Shown: positions 1 to 6,514, counted from the stretch's first letter. The stretch is 6,732 bases of DNA from Bacillota bacterium (GCA_023428885.1 JAEYWQ010000315.1:1-6732), one strand, 5' to 3'. Program-made: numbers and translations. The notes: generated by a model not told the origin, from the letters alone.

Positions 1-2047
1 GCCTAAACAAGAACGTGATGATTTAAAGTTAGTTTTGGATGCTCTCTTAGCTGATGGAAAGATCATGCTTGATGGGAATGCCAGATATAGAGAAAGTAAT
101 GGTAATATTAAGGCAGGCGTATTTTCAGGGACGAGCAGAGGATTTGGTTTTGTTAAAATTGAAGGGGAAGAAGACTTAGGTGATGTTTTTATTCCTGAGA
201 GCGAAACCAAAGGTGCATTGAACAAAGATAAGGTTCAGATCAGCATCTTAGAGGAGCAGACGGGGAAACGTAGAGAAGGTATTGTTATGGCTATTTTGGA
301 GCGTAACATCTCTGAACTGGTTGGAACCTATCAAAAGAGTAAGAACTTTGGCTTTGTTATACCAGACAATGCAAAGTTTGGTAGTGACATCTTTATACCG
401 AAAGAAAAATCCAAAGGATGTGTGAATGGTCATAAGGTCTTAGTAGAGATCACGGATTATGGCAATGAGAGTAAGAATCCAGAGGGTAAGATAACAAAGA
501 TTATTGGACATATCAATGATCCAGGTGTTGATATTATCTCAGTAATACTAGAGAATGGTCTTCCTACGGAATTTCCAGAGGCAGTGTTGAGACAGGTAGA
601 AGGAACACAAGAAGAGCTTGATGGTAAGGATATTGCTGGCCGGCTAGACCTTCGTTCCTGGCAGACAGTTACCATCGACGGTGAAGATGCAAAGGACTTG
701 GATGATGCAATCACCATTACAAGACAGGGAGATGGATACCAATTAGGCGTGCATATAGCAGACGTAAGTCATTATGTAACCGAAGGGTCTGCTCTAGATA
801 AGGAAGCTATAAAACGTGGAACAAGTGTTTATCTTGTGGATCGTGTAATTCCTATGCTTCCACATAAGTTGTCCAATGGTATCTGTTCTTTGAATGCGGG
901 AACTGACAGACTGGCTTTAAGCTGTATTATGGATGTGGATGCCAAAGGTAATGTAGTTGGGCATCGCATTGCAGAAACTGTAATTAACGTGGATAGAAGA
1001 ATGTCTTATACTTCTGTAAAGAAGATCCTAGAGGACAAGGATGAAGAAGAAATCAAAGAATATGAAGAATTGGTTCCGATGTTTGAATTGATGTTAGAGC
1101 TTGCAGATATCCTTCGGGAGAAGCGAAGAAAACGTGGCTCGATTGATTTTGACTTCCCAGAAAGCAAGATTAAATTAGACGAGAATGGTGTTCCGATTGA
1201 GATTAAGCCATATGAGAGAAATAAAGCCACCAAGATTATAGAGGACTTTATGTTACTGGCAAACGAAACTGTTGCTCAAGATTTTTTCTGGCAGGAACTT
1301 CCGTTTGTATACCGAACTCATGAAAATCCTGATCTGGAAAAGATTCAAAAACTAAGCATCTTAATCAATAACTTTGGATATACGATGCATGTAGGGCAGG
1401 ACGAGATTCATCCTAAGGAATTACAAAAACTACTCGCAAAAATAGATGGCACACCAGAGGAAGCCTTAATCAGCAGATTGACGCTCCGTTCTATGAAACA
1501 GGCTAAGTATACGACTAGCTGTGATGGCCATTTTGGACTTTCAACAAAGTATTATTGTCACTTTACGTCACCGATTCGAAGATATCCTGATTTACAGATT
1601 CATCGAATTATCAAAGAGAATTTACGTGGTGGCATCAAAGAAAAACGTATCGAGCATTACGAAAGAATCTTACCTGAAATTGCAAAGCAATCCAGTCTCA
1701 TGGAACGCCGTGCGGATGAATCTGAACGTGAGGTTGAGAAGTTAAAGAAAGTAGAATATATGAGCCGCTTCATCGGTGAAAGCTTTATTGGTGTTATCTC
1801 TGGAGTTACTGCTTGGGGAATGTATGTAGAATTGCCAAACACCGTGGAAGGCATGGTTCGTATGGCTGACATGCATGATGATTACTATATTTATGATGAA
1901 GAACATTATCAACTCATCGGAGAGCACACAAAGAAGACCTATAAGCTGGGTGAAGCGATTACAGTACGTGTAGAGAATACAGATAAGCTAATGAAGACGA
2001 TTGACTTTTCAGTTGTTGGGAAAGCTCAGCTAATCGGAGAAGAATAA
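1..2047 (+). CDS. rnr: Ribonuclease R (3'-to-5' exoribonuclease), 5'-truncated by window edge
   Basis: RNase R degrades structured RNA processively from the 3' end and, in known bacteria, helps remove non-stop mRNAs during trans-translation. The reading frame is open to the left edge (first full codon at position 2), so the TTG at 35 is not a true start. 681 residues are visible and probably a few tens are missing. In visible numbering, the end of an N-terminal winged-helix segment (KQERDDLKLVLDALLADG) comes first. Two cold-shock-type OB folds follow (about 37-83 and 104-153), then the RNB catalytic domain (about 218-545) and a C-terminal S1 domain (about 592-675). The magnesium-binding aspartates have the RNase II/R spacing: D226, D232, D234 and D235 in DGEDAKDLDD. 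The RNB family signature HFTSPIRRYPDL starts at H520. smpB follows after 59 bases on the same strand, an arrangement common in Firmicutes. The short basic tail seen in some RNase R proteins is absent here. Confidence 0.97.
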   Translation, partial: PKQERDDLKLVLDALLADGKIMLDGNARYRESNGNIKAGVFSGTSRGFGFVKIEGEEDLGDVFIPESETKGALNKDKVQISILEEQTGKRREGIVMAILERNISELVGTYQKSKNFGFVIPDNAKFGSDIFIPKEKSKGCVNGHKVLVEITDYGNESKNPEGKITKIIGHINDPGVDIISVILENGLPTEFPEAVLRQVEGTQEELDGKDIAGRLDLRSWQTVTIDGEDAKDLDDAITITRQGDGYQLGVHIADVSHYVTEGSALDKEAIKRGTSVYLVDRVIPMLPHKLSNGICSLNAGTDRLALSCIMDVDAKGNVVGHRIAETVINVDRRMSYTSVKKILEDKDEEEIKEYEELVPMFELMLELADILREKRRKRGSIDFDFPESKIKLDENGVPIEIKPYERNKATKIIEDFMLLANETVAQDFFWQELPFVYRTHENPDLEKIQKLSILINNFGYTMHVGQDEIHPKELQKLLAKIDGTPEEALISRLTLRSMKQAKYTTSCDGHFGLSTKYYCHFTSPIRRYPDLQIHRIIKENLRGGIKEKRIEHYERILPEIAKQSSLMERRADESEREVEKLKKVEYMSRFIGESFIGVISGVTAWGMYVELPNTVEGMVRMADMHDDYYIYDEEHYQLIGEHTKKTYKLGEAITVRVENTDKLMKTIDFSVVGKAQLIGEE

Positions 2048-2057
2048 AATTAGTAGA

Positions 2058-2078
2058 ACTGTTGGATAAGAAAACAGT
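2058..2078 (+). repeat. Small inverted repeat in the rnr-smpB spacer
   Basis: ACTGTT (2058-2063) and AACAGT (2073-2078) form a perfect 6-bp stem around a 9-base loop, just before the smpB ribosome binding site. No T tract follows, so it is not an intrinsic terminator. It could be a weak mRNA hairpin or a remnant of a repeat: TTAGTAG just before it, followed by ACTGTT, also occurs in the palindrome upstream of tdk. It may be chance in AT-rich DNA. Confidence 0.35.
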
Positions 2079-2106
2079 AAGTAGTATAGAAAGTGAGGAA
2101 TAGGAC

Positions 2107-2571
2107 ATGGCAAAGGATAGCTTTAAATTAATAGCTAATAACAAGAAAGCCAGATTCGACTATTTCATTGAAGACACTTATGAAGCAGGTCTTGTACTAC
2201 ATGGAACCGAAGTGAAATCACTTCGAATGGGGAAATGTAGTATCAAGGAGTCCTTCTTAAGAGTTGAACATGGAGAGGTATATGTTTATAATATGCATAT
2301 TAGCCCATATGAGAAGGGGAATATCTTTAATAAAGACCCATTAAGAATAAAGAAGTTATTACTTCATAAATATCAAATCAACAAAATCCTAGGAACGATT
2401 CAACAAAAAGGCTATACCCTAGTACCTTTGCAGGTATATCTCAAAGGAAGTCTGATGAAGATGGAAGTAGGAATTGCACGTGGTAAAAAACTCTTTGATA
2501 AACGTGAAGATATTGCCAAGAAGGATCAGAGACGTGAAGCAGAAAAAGAGTTTAAGGTAAGGAATTTATAG
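2107..2571 (+). CDS. smpB: SsrA (tmRNA)-binding protein SmpB
   Basis: SmpB binds the tRNA-like domain of tmRNA and delivers it to ribosomes stalled on non-stop mRNA, so that the nascent peptide is tagged and the ribosome is released. The product is 154 residues, a normal family length. An oligonucleotide-binding-fold beta-barrel core carries the family signature GTEVKSLR at 33-40, followed by GKCSIKESF. The basic C-terminal tail (about 126-150, beginning GKKLFDKRE) is the part known to enter the mRNA channel of the decoding centre. The ATG at 2107 has GTGAGG at 2093-2098, 8 bases upstream. The gene sits 59 bases after rnr and 12 bases before the pyrophosphatase, so the three are probably cotranscribed. 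The partner RNA gene ssrA is not seen in the window. The identification is secure. Confidence 0.97.
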   Translation: MAKDSFKLIANNKKARFDYFIEDTYEAGLVLHGTEVKSLRMGKCSIKESFLRVEHGEVYVYNMHISPYEKGNIFNKDPLRIKKLLLHKYQINKILGTIQQKGYTLVPLQVYLKGSLMKMEVGIARGKKLFDKREDIAKKDQRREAEKEFKVRNL

Positions 2572-2577
2572 TGGAGG
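2572..2577 (+). promoter_or_regulatory. Ribosome binding site deciding the pyrophosphatase start
   Basis: TGGAGG follows directly on the smpB stop codon. It leaves no spacer to the ATG at 2578 but a normal 6-base spacer to the ATG at 2584, which is why the shorter start was chosen. The tight junction suggests smpB and the pyrophosphatase are translated from one message. Confidence 0.75.
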
Positions 2578-2583
2578 ATGTTA

Positions 2584-4230
2584 ATGTTTACAAACACAAA
2601 GAAAATAAATATCATTGGGCATAAGAATCCGGATACGGATTCTATTTGCTCTGCATTAGCATATGCAGAATTGAAGAGAAAGCTTACTGGACAGGATTAT
2701 ATAGCAAAACGTGCTGGCCAGCTGAATGCAGAGACTCAATATGTATTGGATCGGTTTCAAATGACTCCACCAGAGTATATCGCTGATGTTAGGACACAGG
2801 TGAAGGATATTGAGATTAGAGAAACACCAGGTGTCAACAAGCTAATCTCCTTAAAAAAGGCCTGGTCCTTAATGAAGGATAATAACGTAGTTACTCTACC
2901 GATTACAGATCGGGATAAACTGGCAGGTATCATTACGATTGGCGATATAGCCACATCCTACATGGAGGTATACGACAATCAGATTCTTGCTCAAGCGCAG
3001 ACACCTTATAAAAATATTCTAGAAACTCTGGAAGCTAATATGCTGGAGGGTGATGAAAATGCCATTGTTAGACAAGGTAAGGTCTTAATTGCGGCAGCAA
3101 ACCCGGATCTGATGGAAGACTATATTGAAGAACATGATTTAGTAATCCTGGGTAATCGTTATGAATCCCAGCTTTGCGCGATTGAGATGAAGGCAAGTTG
3201 TATTGTGGTTTGTGAAGGTGCTAAGGTCTCAACTACCATCCGTAAACTGGCTCAGGAGAGAGGCTGTACCATTATCAGTACTCCTCATGATACCTATACA
3301 GTGGCTCGTTTGATCAATCAAAGTATGCCAATCAATCATTTTATGATTAAAGATAATGTGATTACCTTCCGTACCGATGATTTCGTGGACGAAATTAAAA
3401 CTGTAATGGCGAAACAGAAAAACCGTGATTTCCCTATCCTTGACCATAAAGGAAATTATCGTGGCATGATTTCAAGACGTAATCTCTTGAATATGGAACG
3501 TAAACAGGTAATCTTAGTTGATCATAATGAGAAGGATCAGGCTGTGGATGGTATAGAAGATGCGGAAATCTTAGAAATTATTGATCATCACCGTTTGGGT
3601 ACCATTGAAACAATGCGGCCGGTGTTCTTCCGTAATCAGCCTCTTGGATGTACTGCAACCATTATTTATCAGATGTATTGTGAAAATCACATTGAGATTG
3701 AACCCAAAATAGCAAGCATTCTGTGTGCAGCCATTATTTCTGATACCTTAATGTATCGCTCTCCAACTTGTACCAAGTGGGATAAAGAGGCAGCAGAAAG
3801 CTTAGCCAAGATCGCAAACTTAGATGTGGTTGAATTTGCAGGTGAGATGTTTGAAGCAGGAAGTAATCTCAAGCAGAAATCTGCAGAAGAAATCTTTTAT
3901 CAAGACTTTAAACATTTTTCTGTTGGAGATGTTAGTTTTGGGGTAGGTCAGATTACTTCTTTGAATGCACTGGAACTTTCAGTGATAAAAGAACGCTTGC
4001 TTCCATATCTGGAGAAGGCAATTCAGGAACATAATATTGACATGGTCTTCTTTATGCTGACTAATATCATCCGTGAATCCACGGAGCTCCTCTCTGTTGG
4101 TAACCAGTCAAAGTCTTTAATTGAAGGAGCCTTCAATGTAAAACAGACCAATGACAGCTTTATCTTAGAGGGAGTAGTATCACGTAAAAAGCAATTGATC
4201 CCAGCGATTGTTGCTGCGATACAAGAATAA
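2584..4230 (+). CDS. ppaC: Family II (DHH) manganese-dependent inorganic pyrophosphatase with CBS and DRTGG regulatory domains
   Basis: This cytoplasmic enzyme hydrolyses pyrophosphate to phosphate, pulling nucleotide polymerisation and other PPi-releasing reactions forward. The ATG at 2584 is preferred over the one at 2578, because GGAGG (2573-2577) abuts 2578 but lies 6 bases from 2584; the product is then 548 residues. The DHH half begins with GHKNPDTDS (H13, D17, D19). An insert of about 240 residues follows: CBS1 (about 73-128), DRTGG (about 145-250) and CBS2 (about 253-306). The DHH half resumes with DHN (D313) and DHH (D334, H335, H336), then D387 in ISDTLMYRSPT. The C-terminal DHHA2 domain ends with the substrate-binding SRKKQ motif (533-537). 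These match the metal ligands and anion-binding residues of family II enzymes. Studied CBS-PPases are inhibited by AMP/ADP and activated by ATP, and those with DRTGG also by diadenosine polyphosphates; the same control is inferred here. No terminator separates it from smpB. Confidence 0.95.
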   Translation: MFTNTKKINIIGHKNPDTDSICSALAYAELKRKLTGQDYIAKRAGQLNAETQYVLDRFQMTPPEYIADVRTQVKDIEIRETPGVNKLISLKKAWSLMKDNNVVTLPITDRDKLAGIITIGDIATSYMEVYDNQILAQAQTPYKNILETLEANMLEGDENAIVRQGKVLIAAANPDLMEDYIEEHDLVILGNRYESQLCAIEMKASCIVVCEGAKVSTTIRKLAQERGCTIISTPHDTYTVARLINQSMPINHFMIKDNVITFRTDDFVDEIKTVMAKQKNRDFPILDHKGNYRGMISRRNLLNMERKQVILVDHNEKDQAVDGIEDAEILEIIDHHRLGTIETMRPVFFRNQPLGCTATIIYQMYCENHIEIEPKIASILCAAIISDTLMYRSPTCTKWDKEAAESLAKIANLDVVEFAGEMFEAGSNLKQKSAEEIFYQDFKHFSVGDVSFGVGQITSLNALELSVIKERLLPYLEKAIQEHNIDMVFFMLTNIIRESTELLSVGNQSKSLIEGAFNVKQTNDSFILEGVVSRKKQLIPAIVAAIQE

Positions 4231-4243
4231 ACATTGGAATAAA

Positions 4244-4272
4244 CGTAACAGTTTAGTAGTTTCACTGTTACG
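4244..4272. repeat. Perfect 9-bp inverted repeat upstream of tdk
   Basis: CGTAACAGT (4244-4252) and ACTGTTACG (4264-4272) are exact reverse complements separated by 11 bases (TTAGTAGTTTC). On the plus strand it is followed by a run of A, not T, so it is not a standard terminator for the pyrophosphatase. On the minus strand the following TTTATT is only weakly T-rich. It could be a regulator-binding palindrome, an mRNA hairpin in the tdk leader ending 17 bases before the tdk Shine-Dalgarno, or a copy of a dispersed genomic repeat. The pairing is certain; the role is not known. Confidence 0.7.
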
Positions 4273-4305
4273 AAAAAACTTACAAACTAGGGTGGGATAT
4301 ACTTT

Positions 4306-4872
4306 ATGGCAAAGTTATATTTTAAGTACGGATGTATGAATAGCAGCAAGTCAGCTAATTTATTGATGATTAAGCATAATTATGAGGAGCAAGGGTTTCA
4401 AGTGTTGCTCTTAAAACCAGGGATTGATGATCGTGAAAAAAAAGCGGTGATTAAGTCAAGAGTAGGATTGGAATCATCCTGCATTATGGTTTTTCAAGAA
4501 GACAGTGTTCATGAGATTTTTAAGGAGCATCCAGCAGATATTATTATGGTAGATGAAGCTCAATTCTTAACCAAAGTACAAGTAGATGAATTAGCAGAGA
4601 TCGCCTTTCATCATAATGTAATATGCTTTGGTTTACTTAATGATTTTCAACAACACTTATTCGAAGGTAGTAAGCGATTAATTGAGCTTGCTGAAAGTCT
4701 TCAAGAAATAAAGACAGTTTGTTCTTGCGGTAGACGTGCTACGGTTAATGCCCGATTTAATGAACAAGGTCAGTTGATAACCCATGGGGAACAAGTGGAT
4801 ATCGGTGGGAATGAAAAGTACAAGGCAATGTGCAAATACTGTTATGATAAGTTAAAGAAGAAGATATATTAA
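4306..4872 (+). CDS. tdk: Thymidine kinase
   Basis: Type II (TK1-like) thymidine kinase phosphorylates thymidine to dTMP with ATP in the salvage pathway. The product is 188 residues, close to the usual 190-200. The N-terminal LYFKYGCMNSSKSANLL contains the P-loop at 9-16. Its second glycine is replaced by serine (G-C-M-N-S-S-K-S), with K15 and S16 kept. VDEAQF places the likely catalytic base at E84. The equivalent of the family GLRxDF motif reads GLLNDF. A zinc-ribbon is formed by C139/C141 and C176/C179, and the C-terminal GGNEKYKAMC matches the substrate-binding lasso region. The ATG at 4306 has an AGGGTGGG ribosome binding site at 4289-4296. A strong intrinsic terminator follows 37 bases after the stop codon. 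The family assignment is firm; whether the substituted residues affect activity cannot be told from sequence. Confidence 0.94.
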   Translation: MAKLYFKYGCMNSSKSANLLMIKHNYEEQGFQVLLLKPGIDDREKKAVIKSRVGLESSCIMVFQEDSVHEIFKEHPADIIMVDEAQFLTKVQVDELAEIAFHHNVICFGLLNDFQQHLFEGSKRLIELAESLQEIKTVCSCGRRATVNARFNEQGQLITHGEQVDIGGNEKYKAMCKYCYDKLKKKIY

Positions 4873-4908
4873 TTCATATCTGTATGTCAAATAGGCTGTA
4901 GTATCAAT

Positions 4909-4951
4909 GAAGCTGTTGGAGATTATTATGATCTGCAGCAGCTTTTTTCTT
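4909..4951 (+). terminator. Rho-independent terminator after tdk
   Basis: AAGCTGTTG (4910-4918) pairs with CAGCAGCTT (4936-4944) as 9 bp including one G-T wobble. After a single G-G mismatch the stem continues with AGAT/ATCT around a 7-base loop. The T run begins inside the right arm (4943-4948) and continues as CTT. This is a textbook intrinsic terminator that ends the tdk transcript. Confidence 0.88.
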
Positions 4952-5043
4952 GTGAACCTGAACAAAGAAGTGCCCTTGAGGATAGGCAGGCAAAGATCGG
5001 ACTGAAATAGTCAGTTATTTATTTCTGTGTGACACTTATAAAA

Positions 5044-5077
5044 TATAATGGAAATATTAAGTAATTAAGTGTATGAT
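5044..5077 (+). promoter_or_regulatory. Candidate promoter for the HD-domain gene
   Basis: Two sigma-A-like -10 boxes lie here. TATAAT at 5044-5049 is a perfect match, but nothing convincing sits at the -35 distance. TATGAT at 5072-5077 is a 5/6 match and is paired with TGGAAA at 5049-5054 (4/6) over a 17-base spacer; this would start transcription near 5084, about 35 bases before the gene. A promoter is expected because a strong terminator lies upstream. Which box is used is not known. Confidence 0.4.
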
Positions 5078-5105
5078 GTAACAATAGATAAGAGACAAAT
5101 GATCT

Positions 5106-5111
5106 AGGAGG
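5106..5111 (+). promoter_or_regulatory. Ribosome binding site deciding the HD-gene start
   Basis: A perfect AGGAGG is followed by three consecutive in-frame ATG codons at 5113, 5116 and 5119. The spacings are 1, 4 and 7 bases, so 5119 is the favoured start. Confidence 0.75.
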
Positions 5112-5118
5112 AATGATG

Positions 5119-5682
5119 ATGGAAGCAAGAAAATTATTAGATGCATTAGTAATCGCTGAAAGGCTGAAAGATACAACCCGCCATTGCTATACTTCTAAAG
5201 GTAGACACGAGAGTGTTGCAGAACATAGCTGGATGATGACTTTGATGGCTTTCTTTATGAAAGATGAGTTTCCTGAAGCTGACATGGATAAGGTGATCAG
5301 AATGTGCATTATTCATGACTTGGGAGAATGTTTTACTGGAGACATTCCTACATTTGAAAAGAGCTCGGCCCATGAGCAGATCGAAGATAAGCTCTTAAAT
5401 AACTGGGTTCATTCCTTACCAGAGAATTATGCAGTGGAAATGCAAGAACTATATCAGGAAATGGAAGAGCGTAAAACCGTGGAAGCTAAAATATATAAAG
5501 CCATTGATGGTCTGGAAGCATTGATTCAGCACAATTTATCTGATATATCTACATGGATTCCATTAGAATATGAACTCAATTATACCTATGCGAATGATAA
5601 GGTAGCCTTCTCTGATTACTTGAAATCTGTAAGACAAGCTGTTCTCAAAGATACTATTAAGAAGATTGATGATGCGAAATAA
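5119..5682 (+). CDS. HD-domain phosphohydrolase, YfbR/HDDC2-like (probable 5'-deoxynucleotidase)
   Basis: 187 residues from the ATG at 5119. Metal-binding HD residues appear in order: H36 in HESVAEHSW, H66-D67 in IIHDLGECFTGDI, and D130 in YKAIDGLEA. E70 and D75 lie in the conserved segment that follows the HD pair. R21 and the residues before the first histidine fall where YfbR contacts the nucleotide. E. coli YfbR hydrolyses deoxynucleoside 5'-monophosphates to nucleosides with a divalent metal, and the eukaryotic relative HDDC2 is similar. Function here is inferred from these motifs, and the exact substrate is uncertain. No membrane segment or signal peptide is present, so it is cytoplasmic. 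It has its own likely promoter and lies 246 bases after tdk, whose product makes dTMP, a possible substrate for this enzyme. It converges with the downstream lipoprotein gene. Confidence 0.85.
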   Translation: MEARKLLDALVIAERLKDTTRHCYTSKGRHESVAEHSWMMTLMAFFMKDEFPEADMDKVIRMCIIHDLGECFTGDIPTFEKSSAHEQIEDKLLNNWVHSLPENYAVEMQELYQEMEERKTVEAKIYKAIDGLEALIQHNLSDISTWIPLEYELNYTYANDKVAFSDYLKSVRQAVLKDTIKKIDDAK

Positions 5683-5743
5683 ATTAATTAAAGTAAAAAT
5701 TGGGGGTTAATTACTTGGAGTGCCTATATTGTAAAAAATAATG

Positions 5744-5810
5744 CAACTTGGAACAATTGATGTACATGATACTTTAAGTTGGTCTCCTAAAGGAGAAAGC
5801 CGAAAAGGTT
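5744..5810 (+). other. Cluster of hairpins between convergent genes; possible structured RNA
   Basis: Three potential stems follow each other. CAACTT (5744-5749) pairs with AAGTTG (5776-5781), extendable by GGA/TTT. TCTCC (5783-5787) pairs with GGAGA (5792-5796) around TAAA. AGCC (5798-5801) pairs with GGTT (5807-5810) around GAAAA. A terminator-like stem follows at 5821. No protein-coding frame of any length is visible. It may be a structured 3' untranslated region of the HD gene or a small RNA. No known RNA family was recognised, and pairing alone in AT-rich DNA is weak evidence. Confidence 0.35.
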
Positions 5811-5820
5811 CTACAATTTA

Positions 5821-5851
5821 GAGCAGAGCGTAAATTTAGCTCTGCTCGTTT
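5821..5851. terminator. Terminator-like stem-loop between convergent genes
   Basis: GAGCAGAGC (5821-5829) and GCTCTGCTC (5839-5847) form a perfect GC-rich 9-bp stem with a 9-base loop. The plus-strand tail GTTTGAATCTT is only moderately T-rich, and the minus-strand tail is TAAATTGTAG. Its position, 138 bases after the HD gene and 67 bases after the lipoprotein gene, suggests a shared, possibly bidirectional, terminator. Confidence 0.65.
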
Positions 5852-5914
5852 GAATCTTACATTCAGTTCGCATTAGTAAACGATTACGACTCTTTGTTAT
5901 TAAAGCTTTGTTTC

Positions 5915-6502
5915 TTAATATGTTTCGTCACCGAGTTGAAGTGGGCTTGAATGAAAAATATAACCAATATATGAACCCGACTTTTCTTTTTCTACAGTAG
6001 CAAATTGATAAGTAGATTTATCATACTCCGCATCAGAGGGCTCTTTTGTCCAAAAATAAACTTCCCAATTATCCTTTCCCGTCTCTTTTACATCATATAT
6101 GTATATATCCATATTTATTGAATAATCAATATAATGCTTAAGCATAGCGAAAAATACATCATTATCTATAACAGCGTGTCGCACAGCTTTAATGATATTG
6201 GGGTTCACATCTTTTACATCATCGTCAAGGATTACTTTATAATTTATATCTACATTAATGTCATACGTATCCAAACTATCATCATTAGATGTTTTGTTGT
6301 TATCAAGTATCGAAGTAGGAGTAACTGTCGGCTCAAGAGTTGGAATAACTTCTGGCACCGAACTAACTATTGGAGTGGGTATTATCGTTCCTGAAACCTT
6401 ATTATCCACTTGTGTTTCTATTGTATCTGAATTCTGTGAACATGAAACAAGAAAACTTGCAACAGTAACGCTTACTAATAAAATTAAAAACTTATTCCGC
6501 AT
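5915..6502 (-). CDS. Putative lipoprotein of unknown function
   Basis: 195 residues from the ATG at 6502. The signal peptide has basic residues (MRNK), a hydrophobic core, and the lipobox LVSC at 18-21. C21 would be lipidated and the protein held on the outer face of the membrane. Residues about 38-63 form a proline/threonine linker with repeated PTP/PTL-like units, followed by an acidic, Asp/Asn-rich stretch to about 100. The C-terminal 95 residues look like a small folded domain rich in aromatic and beta-forming residues (for example MDIYIYDV and NWEVYFWTKEP). I do not recognise this domain. The frame continues 5' to a TTG at 6529, but AGGAGG lies 6 bases before the ATG at 6502, which also gives a proper signal peptide. 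It is transcribed alone, convergent with the HD gene. A role in sensing, binding or envelope maintenance is possible but unsupported. Confidence 0.82.
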   Translation of the reverse strand: MRNKFLILLVSVTVASFLVSCSQNSDTIETQVDNKVSGTIIPTPIVSSVPEVIPTLEPTVTPTSILDNNKTSNDDSLDTYDINVDINYKVILDDDVKDVNPNIIKAVRHAVIDNDVFFAMLKHYIDYSINMDIYIYDVKETGKDNWEVYFWTKEPSDAEYDKSTYQFATVEKEKSGSYIGYIFHSSPLQLGDETY

Positions 6503-6508
6503 CCCCAC

Positions 6509-6514
6509 CCTCCT
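6509..6514 (-). promoter_or_regulatory. Ribosome binding site deciding the lipoprotein start
   Basis: On the minus strand a perfect AGGAGG lies 6 bases upstream of the ATG at 6502. The upstream in-frame alternatives (ATG at 6520, TTG at 6529) would place this site inside the coding region and lengthen the signal peptide N-region. Confidence 0.8.

Noticed and set aside
35..37. TTG as the start codon of RNase R
   Set aside because: The frame is open to the left edge and the preceding codons encode the expected end of the N-terminal winged-helix domain, so the gene starts outside the window.
1521..1745. Plus-strand 74-codon frame inside rnr
   Set aside because: It lies wholly within the RNB domain coding region in another frame and has no homology-like features.
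2062..2090. Promoter-like TTGGAT and TATAGA 17 bases apart before smpB
   Set aside because: Both boxes are weak matches and the start would fall within the smpB ribosome binding site, so transcription from rnr is more likely.
5001..5015. Small stem ACTGA/TCAGT after the tdk terminator
   Set aside because: Only 5 bp without G/C strength, followed by a broken T-rich stretch; not needed given the strong terminator upstream.
5715..5741. Tiny open frame from TTG after a G-rich stretch, encoding MECLYCKK
   Set aside because: Only eight codons long; the CxxC resemblance to a zinc-ribbon start is too short to support a gene or pseudogene.
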